A DNA stretch of 64,000 nucleotides from NCBI GenBank assembly GCA_949128115.1, contig OX421964.1, positions 1,054,001-1,118,000 on the forward strand, read 5' to 3'. The notes beneath the pieces are model-generated. The model was given only the letters and a program-made list of their open reading frames with translations, had not been told where the DNA came from and made no database searches. Both the position numbers and the translations under genes were made by a program. This DNA comes from Anaspis maculata. Lineage: Eukaryota > Arthropoda > Insecta > Coleoptera > Scraptiidae. Within the stretch, counting starts at the first letter, position 1, and the number at the start of each line of letters is the position of its first letter. Below, one piece after another: positions 21,206 to 32,562 of this stretch.

Positions 21206-23663
21206 CGAACTTGACCCCAACATGATATGCAGGAGCCTCGTTATGCGCAAGCGCCAGTTCAATTGAAATCCAAGTTGGCGGGCATAATTTTCTGCGCTGT
21301 TTCTGCGTTGGCGAAGTACAAACGAACGAACCGCTCTTGGCGCTGTATGACATTTCCTATCGCCAGTGACATTTGTCAAATTTGCAGGTTAGGCTGTGCT
21401 TTTTCCAAACAAATTCCTTCTAAAAACTGAAAAACTAAAAGTAGTAAAAGTAGCAAAGACGCAGTGAAGCAGACAGAAGAGCCCACGTCCAGCTGTCGTG
21501 GTGTCACGTGCTTGAATAAACAAGCAAACATCCAAAAGGTTTGTTTTCAACCAGTACAAAGTGCACCTTCCATATAATGTATCAATTTTAGGGCCTCATG
21601 CTTTCAAAATCGATAAGGACCGAAACAGATTATACATACTGCAACGCATGACAAGAGGATTCATTAACTGCCCTGTATTCGGGTACCACAAGTTGGTTTA
21701 TTTCGAAACAGTCTTGTTCAGCGTGTCTGACATTGTGCCAAAGCCAAATCAGTGAATGATTGGAGTTTGTTTTCGTCTCCTGGAGCGAGGTCGGTACCAA
21801 TGAAATGTAGTTCAATAGTTAGAAATAGAATGCCCAAATGATAATGGCTCTTATCTGTTGTTCATTTTAGAGATTTACGGAGATAATTTACAACGGAAGC
21901 TTTTGAAGAAAGCACAAAGCCTGTAAGGAACTACGTGGAACGTGGTTAATATGGAATTATGAACGAAATGAACTGCTCATGATTCAGAGGAAAAATACCT
22001 TCTTACTAGAGCCATCACTTATTTGAACAAGAAAAAAAACACTAGCAGAGGGTTCCAAAAATTGTGAACATAATTATTCCTCGTGTACCTTATTTAGGAA
22101 TGGTGTGTTGAAATTAATCCATGTCATAGTTTCAAAATTCAGTACAGTGATACTTCTTTATTATATATCATAAGAAATGGTGTAGTATACAGCTGTAAAA
22201 TATGAATACAATCATGTTTTTATTGCTATTATTATCATTTTATTATACAGAGTGAATCCGTATCATGATTGACTTTACATAGACCAAAGGCAGATAGCGG
22301 TATTCTAGGGAAGTCAGGATCCACAAGAGATTTTTTTTTGTCCATTGCTCACCATCACCATGATGATAATTATATATGGCTTTGTGTGTTTGTTATGAAA
22401 ATTTGATTAGAGATATTTCTGAAAGGGTTAAAACATATTTTGATGAAATTAACTCAGTAATATTCCTCTGTTTGGACTTGTCAAGTAATCATACTGATCG
22501 TGGGTTACACTAAAATATTCAACTAGTTGATAGCCAACTCGAAATAGATCTCTTGATGGATTCTGGCCAAATTATCAATGTAAATTCAGGTTTCACACTG
22601 GGTACTTAACGAAAGGGTTGTATACTTGCAATTGAACGTATTTTCCATAATAATTACCAGCATTGATCAGAAAAAATCCGTTTAGACTCGGTTCAGCTCA
22701 AACTGCTCAATTTTTTTGGTGGAATCCGTGGTAAGTGAATTAAAAGGGCCAATGTAGGAAAAAATGTGCCTCCGTGTTATTTGTTGAAAAAAACTTTTCT
22801 GACCACTGTTCTGAAAAACTGTTATCGGGATCGAAAAGTCGATGAATAATGCTATAAGAAAAGTGTTCCGACAAAAGTATCGGAAGTAGAACTTTGGACC
22901 ATATTTTAATTTTCGACCGGACATAATGCACAGGTTGTTCAATTGAATCATTCTATTTGTTCTGTGGCTTGACTTTGTTAGATAGAATTAGCGCTTGGTT
23001 AAAAGAGAAATTTCAGAGCCGGACTTTTTTAGACCTTTCTGCAGAAAATGAATTCGAATTAATTCAGTCTTACAATTCGTAGATTATGTCCGGTCGAAAA
23101 TTAAAATGAGGTCGAGTCGAGTTAGTGTCGCCTGGCCGTCAAGACGGAACCCGAATGCCATGAAACTTGAAAGAGGGCCGTGCGGTTTTAATGTGTAAAC
23201 AGCGGTAAAATGTCTCTGCCGTCCCCCGAGTCGCATTTCCACGCATGACGGGTCAATTTTTCAAAACTAAATCAGCGAATGATTGGGGTGGGTTTGTTTT
23301 TGTTTTTTTGGAGCATGGTGGGTATTCGATGAAAAATGTAGCTGGTACTGGAAGATAGAATGAGCCAAGTCAGAATGGTTGTTGTCTGTTGTTCATTTTA
23401 GACAGCTTACGGATATAATTCAAGATACAAAAGAAATTATCTGCTTGTGATTTAGAAAGAAAATGCGTACTTACTTGAGTTATCACTTATTGTAATCAGA
23501 AAAGCACTAGCAGGAGGTATCCATAAATAGTGGACATCATTATTCCTCGTGTAGGTACTTTTGAAATATGGTGTGTTAAAAGTAATCAATGTTCTAGTTT
23601 CAAAATTCAATATAGTGATACTTCTTTATTACAAGAAATGATGTATTATACAGCTATAACATA
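21206..23663 (+). repeat. Left arm of giant palindrome (uninterrupted)
   Basis: About 2.46 kb. It acts as the empty-site version of the right arm. The segment 22905-23110 is itself bounded by inverted copies of TTTTCGACCGGACATAAT, so the arm carries an internal smaller inverted repeat. Confidence 0.85.
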
Positions 23664-24709
23664 TGAACAGGTGGGTACATTAATGCTCTATTACTACTAA
23701 TTCATCATAAGTACAATAATTATTGGATATATACCTATAGGTACCTAATAATAACTAAAGACCTAGGTTCAGTACCTATTTATAACAAAGCAAAAAAAAG
23801 CGTCGATGGATATTATAATTATTCCACATATTTTCATTATTATTATTCTTTATTGTGACAGTGACACTACTTCTGACAAATGTCAAGCTCGGTACATAAA
23901 GAAGAATAGTTGCTTATGATGTAAGTGTTGAAAGTGACAGATTTTTTTTGTGAAGAAGAGGATCCAAAATAAGACACTTTTAACATGAACATTTGCAATA
24001 TTCTATCTACAACGGTTTTTGAAATGTTTGGTAAATGCCAAAATGCAATGATAGGTAAATACAACAGGACTATGAATAATAATACGTCGCCCATGACGAC
24101 GTGTTAAAAGTGACATCCACGGGCATTATTTCACGCTCGTTGTACATAATAGAATATTATATACCAAGGTTGAGAAAGTATCATTATAGCTTCAGCGCCT
24201 TATATCTCTCAGCTGCGCCTCGAGATCTAAACTGATCTTTCTTTGGGCTTTCCACTGATGTGTCGCCGATGTCTGTACCTGGCCCCATAAAACAGAAATT
24301 CTGCCTCAAAATCCAGCAAACACAATAATCGGAATTCATAACGACGTCACATCAATGGAAAGCCCAGAGAAATAGGATTTTTTTCATCTGAAGTATTTTG
24401 TTTTGTCGGTCATGAATTTTCGAATTCTTGAGACACGCCCGATTCAAATTGTATTTTCTTGGAAACTTGAGCACCTACAAGCATCGGCGCCCCCTCAAAA
24501 GGAAGCTAAAAAATGAGGCTTTTCCCCAATTGAAACAATTTTTGTGTTGCCTTGATATTTTCTGAGAAAATCGCGCTGGATTGTTTTAGCTGGGACACCT
24601 GTATGTTATAGCTGTATAATACATCATTTCTTGTAATAAAGAAATATCACTATATTGAATTTTGAAACTAGAACATTGATTACTTTTAACACACCATATT
24701 GTTACGATA

Positions 24710-25118
24710 TTCGGGTTCGCCTATCTCGGAATTAAATGCGCTGATTTACTTGTGAACAAACTGCACTTTATTAGCTACTACCGACACAACTAAATAACGC
24801 ACAGAATTATTAATCGCTTGGAATTCACAATGTCGCTTAATGACGCCACGATCGCTCGATTCAAACTCTCTCGATGCCAGGTCAAGCTCCTCTCTTATAG
24901 TGGCATCGAAGGTTCTGGATGCTTCCTGATGATGTTTACAGCACACGAGGATTTCTCTGGTATCTGCGTCGAGAATATACGCGTATTTTCTACGGCACCT
25001 CCGCCAGAAGTCTCGACGTGTCGTGACCTACCGCTGAAGTCTCTCGATGCTTCCCGAATGCAACGCGTGATGCTAGATTTCTCTAGAAAGAGCCGGGATG
25101 GTCGCGAGCTTCGTAACA
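24710..25118. mobile_element. Solo LTR (409 bp)
   Basis: Starts TGTTACGATATTCGGG and ends GCTTCGTAACA, so both ends are TG...CA within an inverted TGTTACGA. It is flanked by ATAT at 24706-24709 and 25119-25122. The uninterrupted left arm of the palindrome has a single ATAT at the matching point (around 23570). A 4-bp duplication and LTR-type ends fit a Ty3/gypsy solo LTR formed by recombination. It is unrelated to the 233-bp LTRs of the element at 6.9 kb. Confidence 0.75.
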
Positions 25119-27524
25119 ATATTTCAAAAGTACCTACACGAGGAATAATGATGTCCACTATTTATGGATACCTCCTGCTAGTGCTTTTCTGATTACAATA
25201 AGTGATAACTTGAGTAAGTACGCATTTTCTTTCTAAATCACAAGCAGATCATTTCTTTTGTATCTTGAATTATCCCCGTAAGCTGTCTAAAATGAACAAC
25301 AGACAACAACCATTCTGACTTGGCTCATTCTATCTTTCAGTACTTCTGGAACAGTATCTTTCATCTTTCAGTAATCATTCGCTAATTTGGTTTTGAAAAA
25401 TTGACCCGTCATGCGTGGAAATGCAACTCGGGGGACGGCGAAGACATTTTACCGCTGTTTACACATTTAAACCGCACGGCCCTCTTTCAAGTTTCATGGC
25501 ATTCGGGTTTCGTCTTGACGGCCAGGCGACACGAACTCGACTCGACCTCATTCTAATTTTCGACCGGACATAATCTACGAATTGTAAGACTGAATTAATT
25601 CAAATTCATTTTCTGCAGAAAGGTCTAAAAAAAGTCCGGCTCTGAAATTTTTCTTTTAACCAAGCGCTAATTCTATCTAACAAAGTCAAGCCACAGAACA
25701 AATTGGATGATTCAATTGAACAACCTGTGCATTATGTCCGGTCGAAAATTAAAATATGGTCCAAAGTTCTACTTCCGATATTTTTGTCGGAACACTTTTC
25801 TTATAGCATTATTCATCGACTTTTCGATCCCGATAACAGTTTTTCAGAACAGCGGTCAGAAAAGTTTTTTTCAACAAATAACACGGAGGCACATTTTTTC
25901 CTACATTGGCCCTTTCAATTCACTTACCACGGATTCCACCAAAAAAATTGAGCAGTTTAAGCTGAACCGAGTCTAAACGGATTTTTTTCTGATCAATGCT
26001 GGTAATTATTATGGAAAATACGTTCAATTGCAAGTATACAACCCTTTCGTTAAGTACCCAGTGTGAAACCTGAATTTACATTGATAATTTGGCCAGAATC
26101 CATCAAGAGATCTATTTCGAGTTGGCTATCAACTAGTTGAATATTTTAGTGGAACCCACGATCAGTATGCTTACTTGACAAGTCCAAACAGAGGAATATT
26201 ACTAAGTTAATTTCAACAAAATATGTTTTAACCCTTTCAGAAATATCTCTTATTGAACTTTCATAACAAACACACAAAGCCACATATAATTATCATCATG
26301 GTGATGGTGAGCAATGGACAAAAAAGATTCTCTTGTGGATCCTGACTTCCCTAGAATACCGCTATCTGCCTTTGGTCTATGTAAAGTCAATCATGATACG
26401 GATTCACTCTGTATAATAAAATGATAATAATAGCAATAAAAACATGATTGTATTCATATTTTACAGCTGTATACTACACCATTTCTTATGATATATAATA
26501 AAGAAGTATCACTGTACTGAATTTTGAAACTATGACATGGATTAATTTCAACACACCATTCCTAAATAAGGTACACGAGGAATAATTATGTTCACAATTT
26601 TTGGAACCCTCTGCTAGTGTTTTTTTTCTTGTTCAAATAAGTGATGGCTCTAGTAAGAAGGTATTTTTCCTCTGAATCATAAGCAGTTCATTTCGTTCAT
26701 AGTTCCATATTAACCACGTTCCACGTAGTTCCTTACAGGCTCTGTGCTTTCTTCAAAAGCTTCCGTTGTAAATTATCTCCGTAAATCTCTAAAATGAACA
26801 ACAGATAAGAGCCATTATCATTTGGGTATTCTAAAGTGCTCAACAAAATAAGTGTCGCAACAGAAATTTTTCCCCAAATTTGAATCAACATAACTTTTGA
26901 TTGTCACGGATGATTTCAATTCGGTTTTCACTGGTCGATTGCCTTATCTTTTGGCTATTCACCATGTTCAAAGATCACCTGAGAAGCTGCACATAAAGTT
27001 TCTACAGGGTGGTGAATAAAGCAGGTCATAATTGTTAAAATTTCAATGAACCCCCGTTTGAGCAAGAATTTTTTTTGTCAACAACCGATAACAAAATAAT
27101 GGAGAATGATGACTTACCTCGGAACGGTTTTCGAATTTTCCGGATTAGAAGTGAAATAGCCAAGATACGTTTTTTTTGCTGGGAATGATGCTTTTCATTT
27201 CTTCTCCTTCATGAAAAATCAACGGACTCTCGATGTGAGAGGATATCTCTTAGCAGGCTTGCTCATTAGACGATTATAAGCAATTTATGGTCTAGCGCAC
27301 CCCCTGTTGTGTCTTTTGGGGCTGAAATAGGGCGTACTTTTTTGTGAATTCGCCACCAATATCACAACGTAGGCTTGTTTGATATCAATTCTTTTGATTG
27401 AGGTTCGCTGAACAATATTATCTTGGTGAAAACATTCTTCTGTCTGTCTGTCTGTCAGTCATCTGTTTCTATAACTCCCGAACGGTTCATCGAATTTAAC
27501 TGAAATTTGGTGAATATGAAGGTA

Positions 27525-27753
27525 CAGTGTCGATCGAAAGTTTGGAAACACTTGTCAAGCTTGTCAATTTTGGAGGTTGAATTAAGACTGAATGATTAGG
27601 ATTTGAGAAGGTGACATGCGCTCAAAATTTGAAGGAGACATCTTTTGAACTGTGAAAGAGAACACTTTTTTTGTCATATCACATTCAATTACGTGTGAAA
27701 TTTGACTTCAAAAATTGACAGTTTTCAAAAGTGTTCCCAAAGCTTAGTCAGTG
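27525..27753. mobile_element. Tc1/mariner-like MITE (229 bp)
   Basis: Ends CAGTGTCGATCGAAAGTTTG and (inverse) CACTGACTAAGCTTTGGGAA share the pattern up to AACACTT. TA lies on both sides (27523-27524 and 27754-27755). Size, CASTG ends and TA target fit a Tc1/mariner MITE. Confidence 0.6.
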
Positions 27754-27755
27754 TA

Positions 27756-28274
27756 CATATCGATGGGTCCTAATAAGACTAGCTTAATTCGCAGAGCCGG
27801 ATGTGAAGTAACGTTTCTCGCAGGGCATCTTTGTAACTAGCGCTATTGAAAAGAGGTCGTTGCAACTGGCGCATCTCAAATGAACGCAAGTGAACTGGCG
27901 CAACTTCTATTCGCGTACTTTACAGGACAGGATGATCAAAGTTTCAAAGGTCTCTAATAAATCAGTAACTACTTGTCATGAAAAGTTAGCGATGTTCATT
28001 GAATATTAAATATCAAATATTAAATATTCAATGAACATCGCTAACTTTTCATTACAAGTAGTTTCTGATTTATTAGAGACCTTTGAAACTTTGATCATCC
28101 TGTCCTGTAAAGTACGCGAATAGAAGTTGCGCCAGTTCACTTGCGTTCATTTGAGATGCGCCAGTTACAACGACCTCTTTTCAATAGCGCTAGTTACAAA
28201 GATGCCCTGCGAGAAACGTTACTTCACATCCGGCTCTGCGAATAAAGCTAGTCTTATTAGGACCCATCGATATG
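27756..28274. repeat. Near-perfect 519-bp palindrome
   Basis: Arms of about 250 bp, starting CATATCGATGGGTCCTAATA and closing with its complement, meet at an AT-rich centre near 28015. Mismatches between arms are very few (for example CTTGTCATGAAA against TTTTCATTACAAG). The near identity means a recent origin or active homogenisation. Confidence 0.9.
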
Positions 28275-28589
28275 CGGGCATAATTTGAATTTTGAAGTAA
28301 GTTGATGAGATTTTAGCTCAAGTCGGTGCACCATCCCGTAATTAGCTATCAGTTTTTTCTCAAGCATTTGCAAAATGGACCTCAAACTTACCAGGTTTGT
28401 AGGTAGGTACTAGGTAAGTAACATTTTCCTTCCAGTTTAAGATGCTTGAATAATCAATATTTTGTCGGTCCCCCTCTTGCCTGGATCAGATCGAGCCATT
28501 ACTTATCTCGACATGCTCTCCACTAAAGCCCGCAGAATATGTGAGGAATAGCCTTCCATTCTTTCTGAACTGCAATCGCTAAGTAATTC

Positions 28590-28617
28590 AAATTGTCCGA
28601 TTGTCCGTAACATAATT

Positions 28618-28680
<63 letters not shown>

Positions 28681-29155
28681 TAAGACCATTTTTATCAAGA
28701 TAATCTTGTGCAGTGAGCCTTGATCAAAAGAACTGATATCAAACCAGCCTGGGTTCACTAGGTTGTGAAATTGGAGCATATCGTAACATGTTACAGACAG
28801 ACAGACAGACAAAAGACAACAGACTGTTTTTATCAAGATAATCTTGTTCAGCGAGTCTTAATCAAAAGAATTGATATCAAACAAACCTAGGTTGTGAAAT
28901 TGGAGCATATCGTAACATATTACAGACAGACAGACAGACAGCCAGACAACAGACTGTTTTTATGAAGATAATCTTGTTCAGCGAGTCTTAATCAAAAGAA
29001 TTGATATCAAACAAACCCAGGTTGTGAAATTGGAGCATATCGTAGCATATTACAGACAGACAGACAGACAGAAGACTGTTTTCATCAAGATAATCTTGTT
29101 CAGCTAGTCTTAATCTAAAGAACTGATATCAAACAAGCCTAGGTTGTGAAATTGG
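28590..29155. repeat. Tandem array of about 125-bp units joined by GACA runs
   Basis: The unit (TTATCAAGATAATCTTGT ... GATATCAAACAAACC ... GTGAAATTGGAGCATATCGT) repeats about four times. Each unit is separated by a (GACA)n run; the longest is 28619-28680. The opposite arm (27395-27455) has a single unit with a (CTGT)n run, so the array expanded on the right only. Confidence 0.8.
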
Positions 29156-30344
29156 TGGCGAATTCACAAAAAAGTACACCCTATTTCAGCCCCAAAAGAC
29201 ACAACAGGGGGTGCGCTAGACCATAAATTGCTTATAATCGTCTAATGAGCAAGCCTGCTAAGAGATATCCTCTCACATCGAGAGTCCGTTGATTTTTCAT
29301 GAAGGAGAAGAAATGAAAAGCATCATTCCCAGCAAAAAAATCGTATCTTGGCTATTTCACTTCTAATCCGGAAAATTCGAAAACCGTTCCGAGGTAAGTC
29401 ATCATTCTCCATTATTTTGTTATCGGTTGTTGACAAAAAAAATTCTAGCTCAAACGGGGGTTCATTGAAATTTTAACAATTATGATCTGCTTTATTCACC
29501 ACCCTGTAGAAACTTTATGTGCAGCTTTTTAGGTAATCTTTGAACATGGTAGATAGCCAAAAGATTAGGCAATCGAGGAGTGAAAACCGAATTGAAATCG
29601 TCTGTGAGAATCAAAAGATATGTTGACCCAAATTTGGGGGAAAATTTCTGTTGCGACACTTATTTTGTTGAGCACTTTATTTCTAAGTATTGAACTACAT
29701 TTCATTGGTACCGACCTCGCTCCAGGAAACGAAAAGAAACTCCAATCATTCACTGATTTGGCTTTGGCACAATGTCAGACACGCTGAACAAGACTGTTTC
29801 GAAATAAACCAACTTGTGGTACCCGAATACAGGGCAGTTAATGAATCCTCTTGTCATGCGTTGCAGTATGTATAATCTGTTTCGGTACTTATCGATTTTA
29901 AAAGCATGAGGCCCTAAAATTGATACATTATATGGAAAGTGCACTTTGTACTGGTTGAAAATAAACCTTTTGGATGTTTGCTTGTTTATTCAAGCACGTC
30001 ACACCACGACAGCTGGACGTGGGCTCTTTTGTCTGCTTCACTGCGTCTTTGCTACTTTAACTACTTTTAGTTTTTCAGTTCTTAGAAGGAATTTGTTTGG
30101 AAAAAGCACAGCCTAACCTACAAATTTGACAAATGTCACTGGCGATAGGAAATGTCATACAGCGCCAAGAGCGGTTCGTTCGTTTGTACTTCGCCAACGC
30201 AGTAATAGCGCAGAAAATTATGCCCGCCAACTTGGATTTCAATTGAACTGGCGCTTGCGCATAACGAGGCTCCTGCTTATCATGTTGGGGTCAAGTTCGA
30301 GTAGCAAGCTAGCCATATAGCTACTTTATAAGTATATGAGTCTA

Positions 30345-31379
30345 TCCAACTTATTCAAACTTTCCACCAGATAGTGTATCGTTGCTGCCACCACAATGGA
30401 AATCAATAAAGCTCAAATGCATCGCTTCTGGTGTTCGTTTCGTTTGAAATATTTCCAACAATCCATCAAGATAATGTTACAGCAGCAACAACAATAATTT
30501 ACGATGTTAATAACAATAGGAACGAATTAAATTGCCGGGGCGCCGTTAATCGAATACATCCAGCCACTCGCGGTGTACAGCGCCGCGTTTATTAAATTAA
30601 ATGTGCGACAGTTCCACTTCAATTTACCGCCACGCTATGACGTTTCATCCACTGCGAGTGTTTCATCCTCGGTTTCATCACATTTCAGGATCATCGTCCC
30701 GGGCTTTTTCCAGGATCGAGCCACATTCCTCTGCTGGGTATACCGGCCGTAATATTTCTCTTTTAATATTTATTATTATGCAAAAAGTTACGCTACTGCA
30801 TATAACTTCGGCAATTTCAATAATTCAACCTCTGATGTTTTCTAAACTGATTACCCGACAAGCGACTTTTTTTAACGTTCCTGCACCGCACATAGGCGAC
30901 AGTTTGACGCTTTATTTTCCGCGCGTTGGTTCTGGCAAAACTATTCACACGAGGATTTTCGAATAAAAAAACAGAAGCGTTTTACAGAGCTTCGGGGCGA
31001 AATTCCGGTTGTGTGATGCAGCGTGATGAGGATGTGTTTCGGAAAATCATTTGCGGTGTCCTTGGTAAAATGGTAAACGGCGGCCGGGAGCGGCAATAAA
31101 GCGGATCCCGAACGAGTTTTGATGACGTTAACACTGCAAATGGGCGATGTAATGGCGGTAATAATGGACGAAGTCTAGAAACAAAAACACGGTGCTCACT
31201 GCTCACGACGTGAACCAAACGACCTGCACGTTTCAATACCGCGACTAACACGGCAATGCACACACCAAATTAGTAGATGTTCAAATACATTGAGACATTA
31301 TGTAAACTGAACACCCGCCGAGCTTGTGTAACGATAGACGTTCCACGGCAATGCAGATTTTCCATCAGTTTGATCAGAA
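30345..31379. other. Intronic sequence, nothing recognised
   Basis: Somewhat higher GC than the neighbours. Open frames at 30601-30966 (plus) and 30982-31263 (minus) have no recognisable domain. Confidence 0.3.
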
Positions 31380-31793
31380 TCAGTTTTGAAAAGGAAGAGC
31401 TGAATAGACTGGTTGTGACAGGTCAAATTTGGAAGAGCCCAGTCTTGCTGCAGGGCAGTCAGCTTCATTAACCTGAAGCTGGTGAGTGTGGCAGGAAATC
31501 TCCAAAGTCCTTATAATTTTCTCCAGTTGACTGCGGGAGTCGGCCAACATCACCACATCGTCCGCATAAGGAAGCATTCTGATTGATGTTGACGAGTCAA
31601 GAGAAACCCCCGGTACTCTATTACGAGCCAAAATTCGGAAAAAGTACGGACTGGCCCAATCGGTATTCAATTCAATCAGGCCCTGTAAATGGAGGTGGAA
31701 TATAGCTGGAGTAGAACCGAAAATACAGGCAGAGAAGTTTTTAGCAATACGATAAGGAGCGATAAGCTTTTTCCGTAACAAAAGAACGTTCAT
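31380..31793 (-). pseudogene. LINE reverse transcriptase fragment
   Basis: The translation includes RMLPYADDVVMLADSRSQ, the YADD catalytic box of a non-LTR reverse transcriptase with its usual downstream context. Flanking parts of the frame lack similarity, so only about 100 codons of a palm domain remain. It has the same strand as the broken LINE at 36.1-43.0 kb and would fall in the right order for its missing 3' part, but I cannot show that they were one element. Confidence 0.65.
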
Positions 31794-32098
31794 TCTGAGT
31801 CAAGATTTCACGTCGAATGCGGTGTCGTGGGCCCGTGGAATATATTCCAGTTGAATCGACCAAAATCATCATACATTTTCACAGTTTTATCGATTACGTG
31901 TACATGCAGTACATGCATTGTTGGAAATTGACTCACGAATCAAACGGTAAGCCAAACTTTTCATATATCCGTCCGCTAAAATGCTTGTTGATTTTAGGCC
32001 ATCAGAATCATCTGAGAATCCTTTCTGTGTATACGTCTGTATACGTAAATAGATCCGTTTAGATCCATCGCATCCACACATACTCATACAAGCGCCGA

Positions 32099-32383
32099 GT
32101 GTATTTGGGAAATACACTTGTTGTGTCGACAACAGCCCTAAATACATCTGTAGCCGCTGCAGCTAAAAGCTCCACTTCATCCGCTCAAGCCGCTACACCA
32201 ATTCGAGATCGTCTCAGACGCTCGAAACGTCAAACTTCGCAAACCAGTACCTTCGTTGAACGATTTGGACAAGACAAGGACAGTCTCTCACCGTCGCTGA
32301 ACGAGTCTTCCATGATCGAGTTGGCAAAATCATTGACGTTCATTGGCGAGAAATCCGACCGCTTTTGTGGTACCGCACGGTAA
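32099..32383 (+). CDS. Small open frame upstream of the R2-type ORF, unknown
   Basis: A 94-codon Ser/Thr/Ala-rich, basic frame (AAAAKSSTSSAQAA, RDRLRRSKRQTSQ). It ends 180 bp before the large ORF. It could be a leader region or small first ORF of the same retrotransposon, or chance. No domain recognised. Confidence 0.25.
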   Translation: MYLGNTLVVSTTALNTSVAAAAKSSTSSAQAATPIRDRLRRSKRQTSQTSTFVERFGQDKDSLSPSLNESSMIELAKSLTFIGEKSDRFCGTAR

Positions 32384-32562
32384 TAAAAATTTGTAGAAAG
32401 TGAATCTACGTATATCCTTTATCATCTTCGTTGGGTGATATTATTTCATCATAATTATATTATCGTCGTGTGAATTATCGCTGTGTTGTATCTATCTAAA
32501 TTTCGCGTTGTAAAAACGAAAGTTCGAACTCGCGTTTCCGGTAGCTCGATCTGCGATAACCT

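Larger units (their letters stand above)
26834..29677. mobile_element. AAGTGCTCAACAA palindromic element with nested parts
   Basis: Outer ends AAGTGCTCAACAAAATAAGT and inverse, with TA at 26832-26833 and 29678-29679. The empty site in the left arm of the giant palindrome has one TA. At 171 bp from each end a second pair occurs: TA-CAGGGTG starting 27005 and CACCCTG-TA ending 29506. Arms run in to about 27450 and 29100. The interior holds a Tc1-like MITE (27525-27753), a 519-bp palindrome (27756-28274) and a tandem array with GACA runs (28590-29155). A second member of the family is at 50498-52439. Confidence 0.8.
21206..30299. mobile_element. Giant palindromic (foldback) element
   Basis: The left arm 21206-23663 is repeated in inverse at 24602-30299. 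Matching landmarks include CGAACTTGACCCCAACATGA at the outer ends, the block at 21561-21815 against 29690-29944, and 22682-22951 against 25707-25976. The right arm is longer only because it holds two later insertions (24710-25118 and 26834-29677); without them the arms are about 2.46 and 2.44 kb. The loop is 23664-24601. Weaker inverted similarity continues outward to about 21158 and 30343 (TATACCTATAAAATAACTAT against its diverged inverse), so the true ends may lie there. No transposase was recognised; paired open frames in the arms look like chance. A hairpin lies in the loop (24235-24267 with 24342-24372). Confidence 0.85.
24602..30299 (-). repeat. Right arm of giant palindrome (two insertions)
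   Basis: Inverse copy of the left arm. Compared with the left arm it carries two extra segments, each with its own target duplication: a solo LTR (duplication ATAT) and a palindromic TA element. Elsewhere the arms differ by scattered substitutions, so they are old enough to have diverged. Confidence 0.85.

Noticed and set aside
21561..21755. Small open frame repeated at 29750-29944
   Set aside because: Same reason: mirror positions of the palindrome arms.
22682..22951. Open frame duplicated as an almost identical protein at 25707-25976
   Set aside because: The two are inverted copies in the arms of the giant palindrome; similarity comes from DNA repetition. No domain, and no sign of coding constraint.
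28588..28836. Minus-strand open frame with repeated CLSV residues
   Set aside because: Product of the (GACA)n microsatellite.
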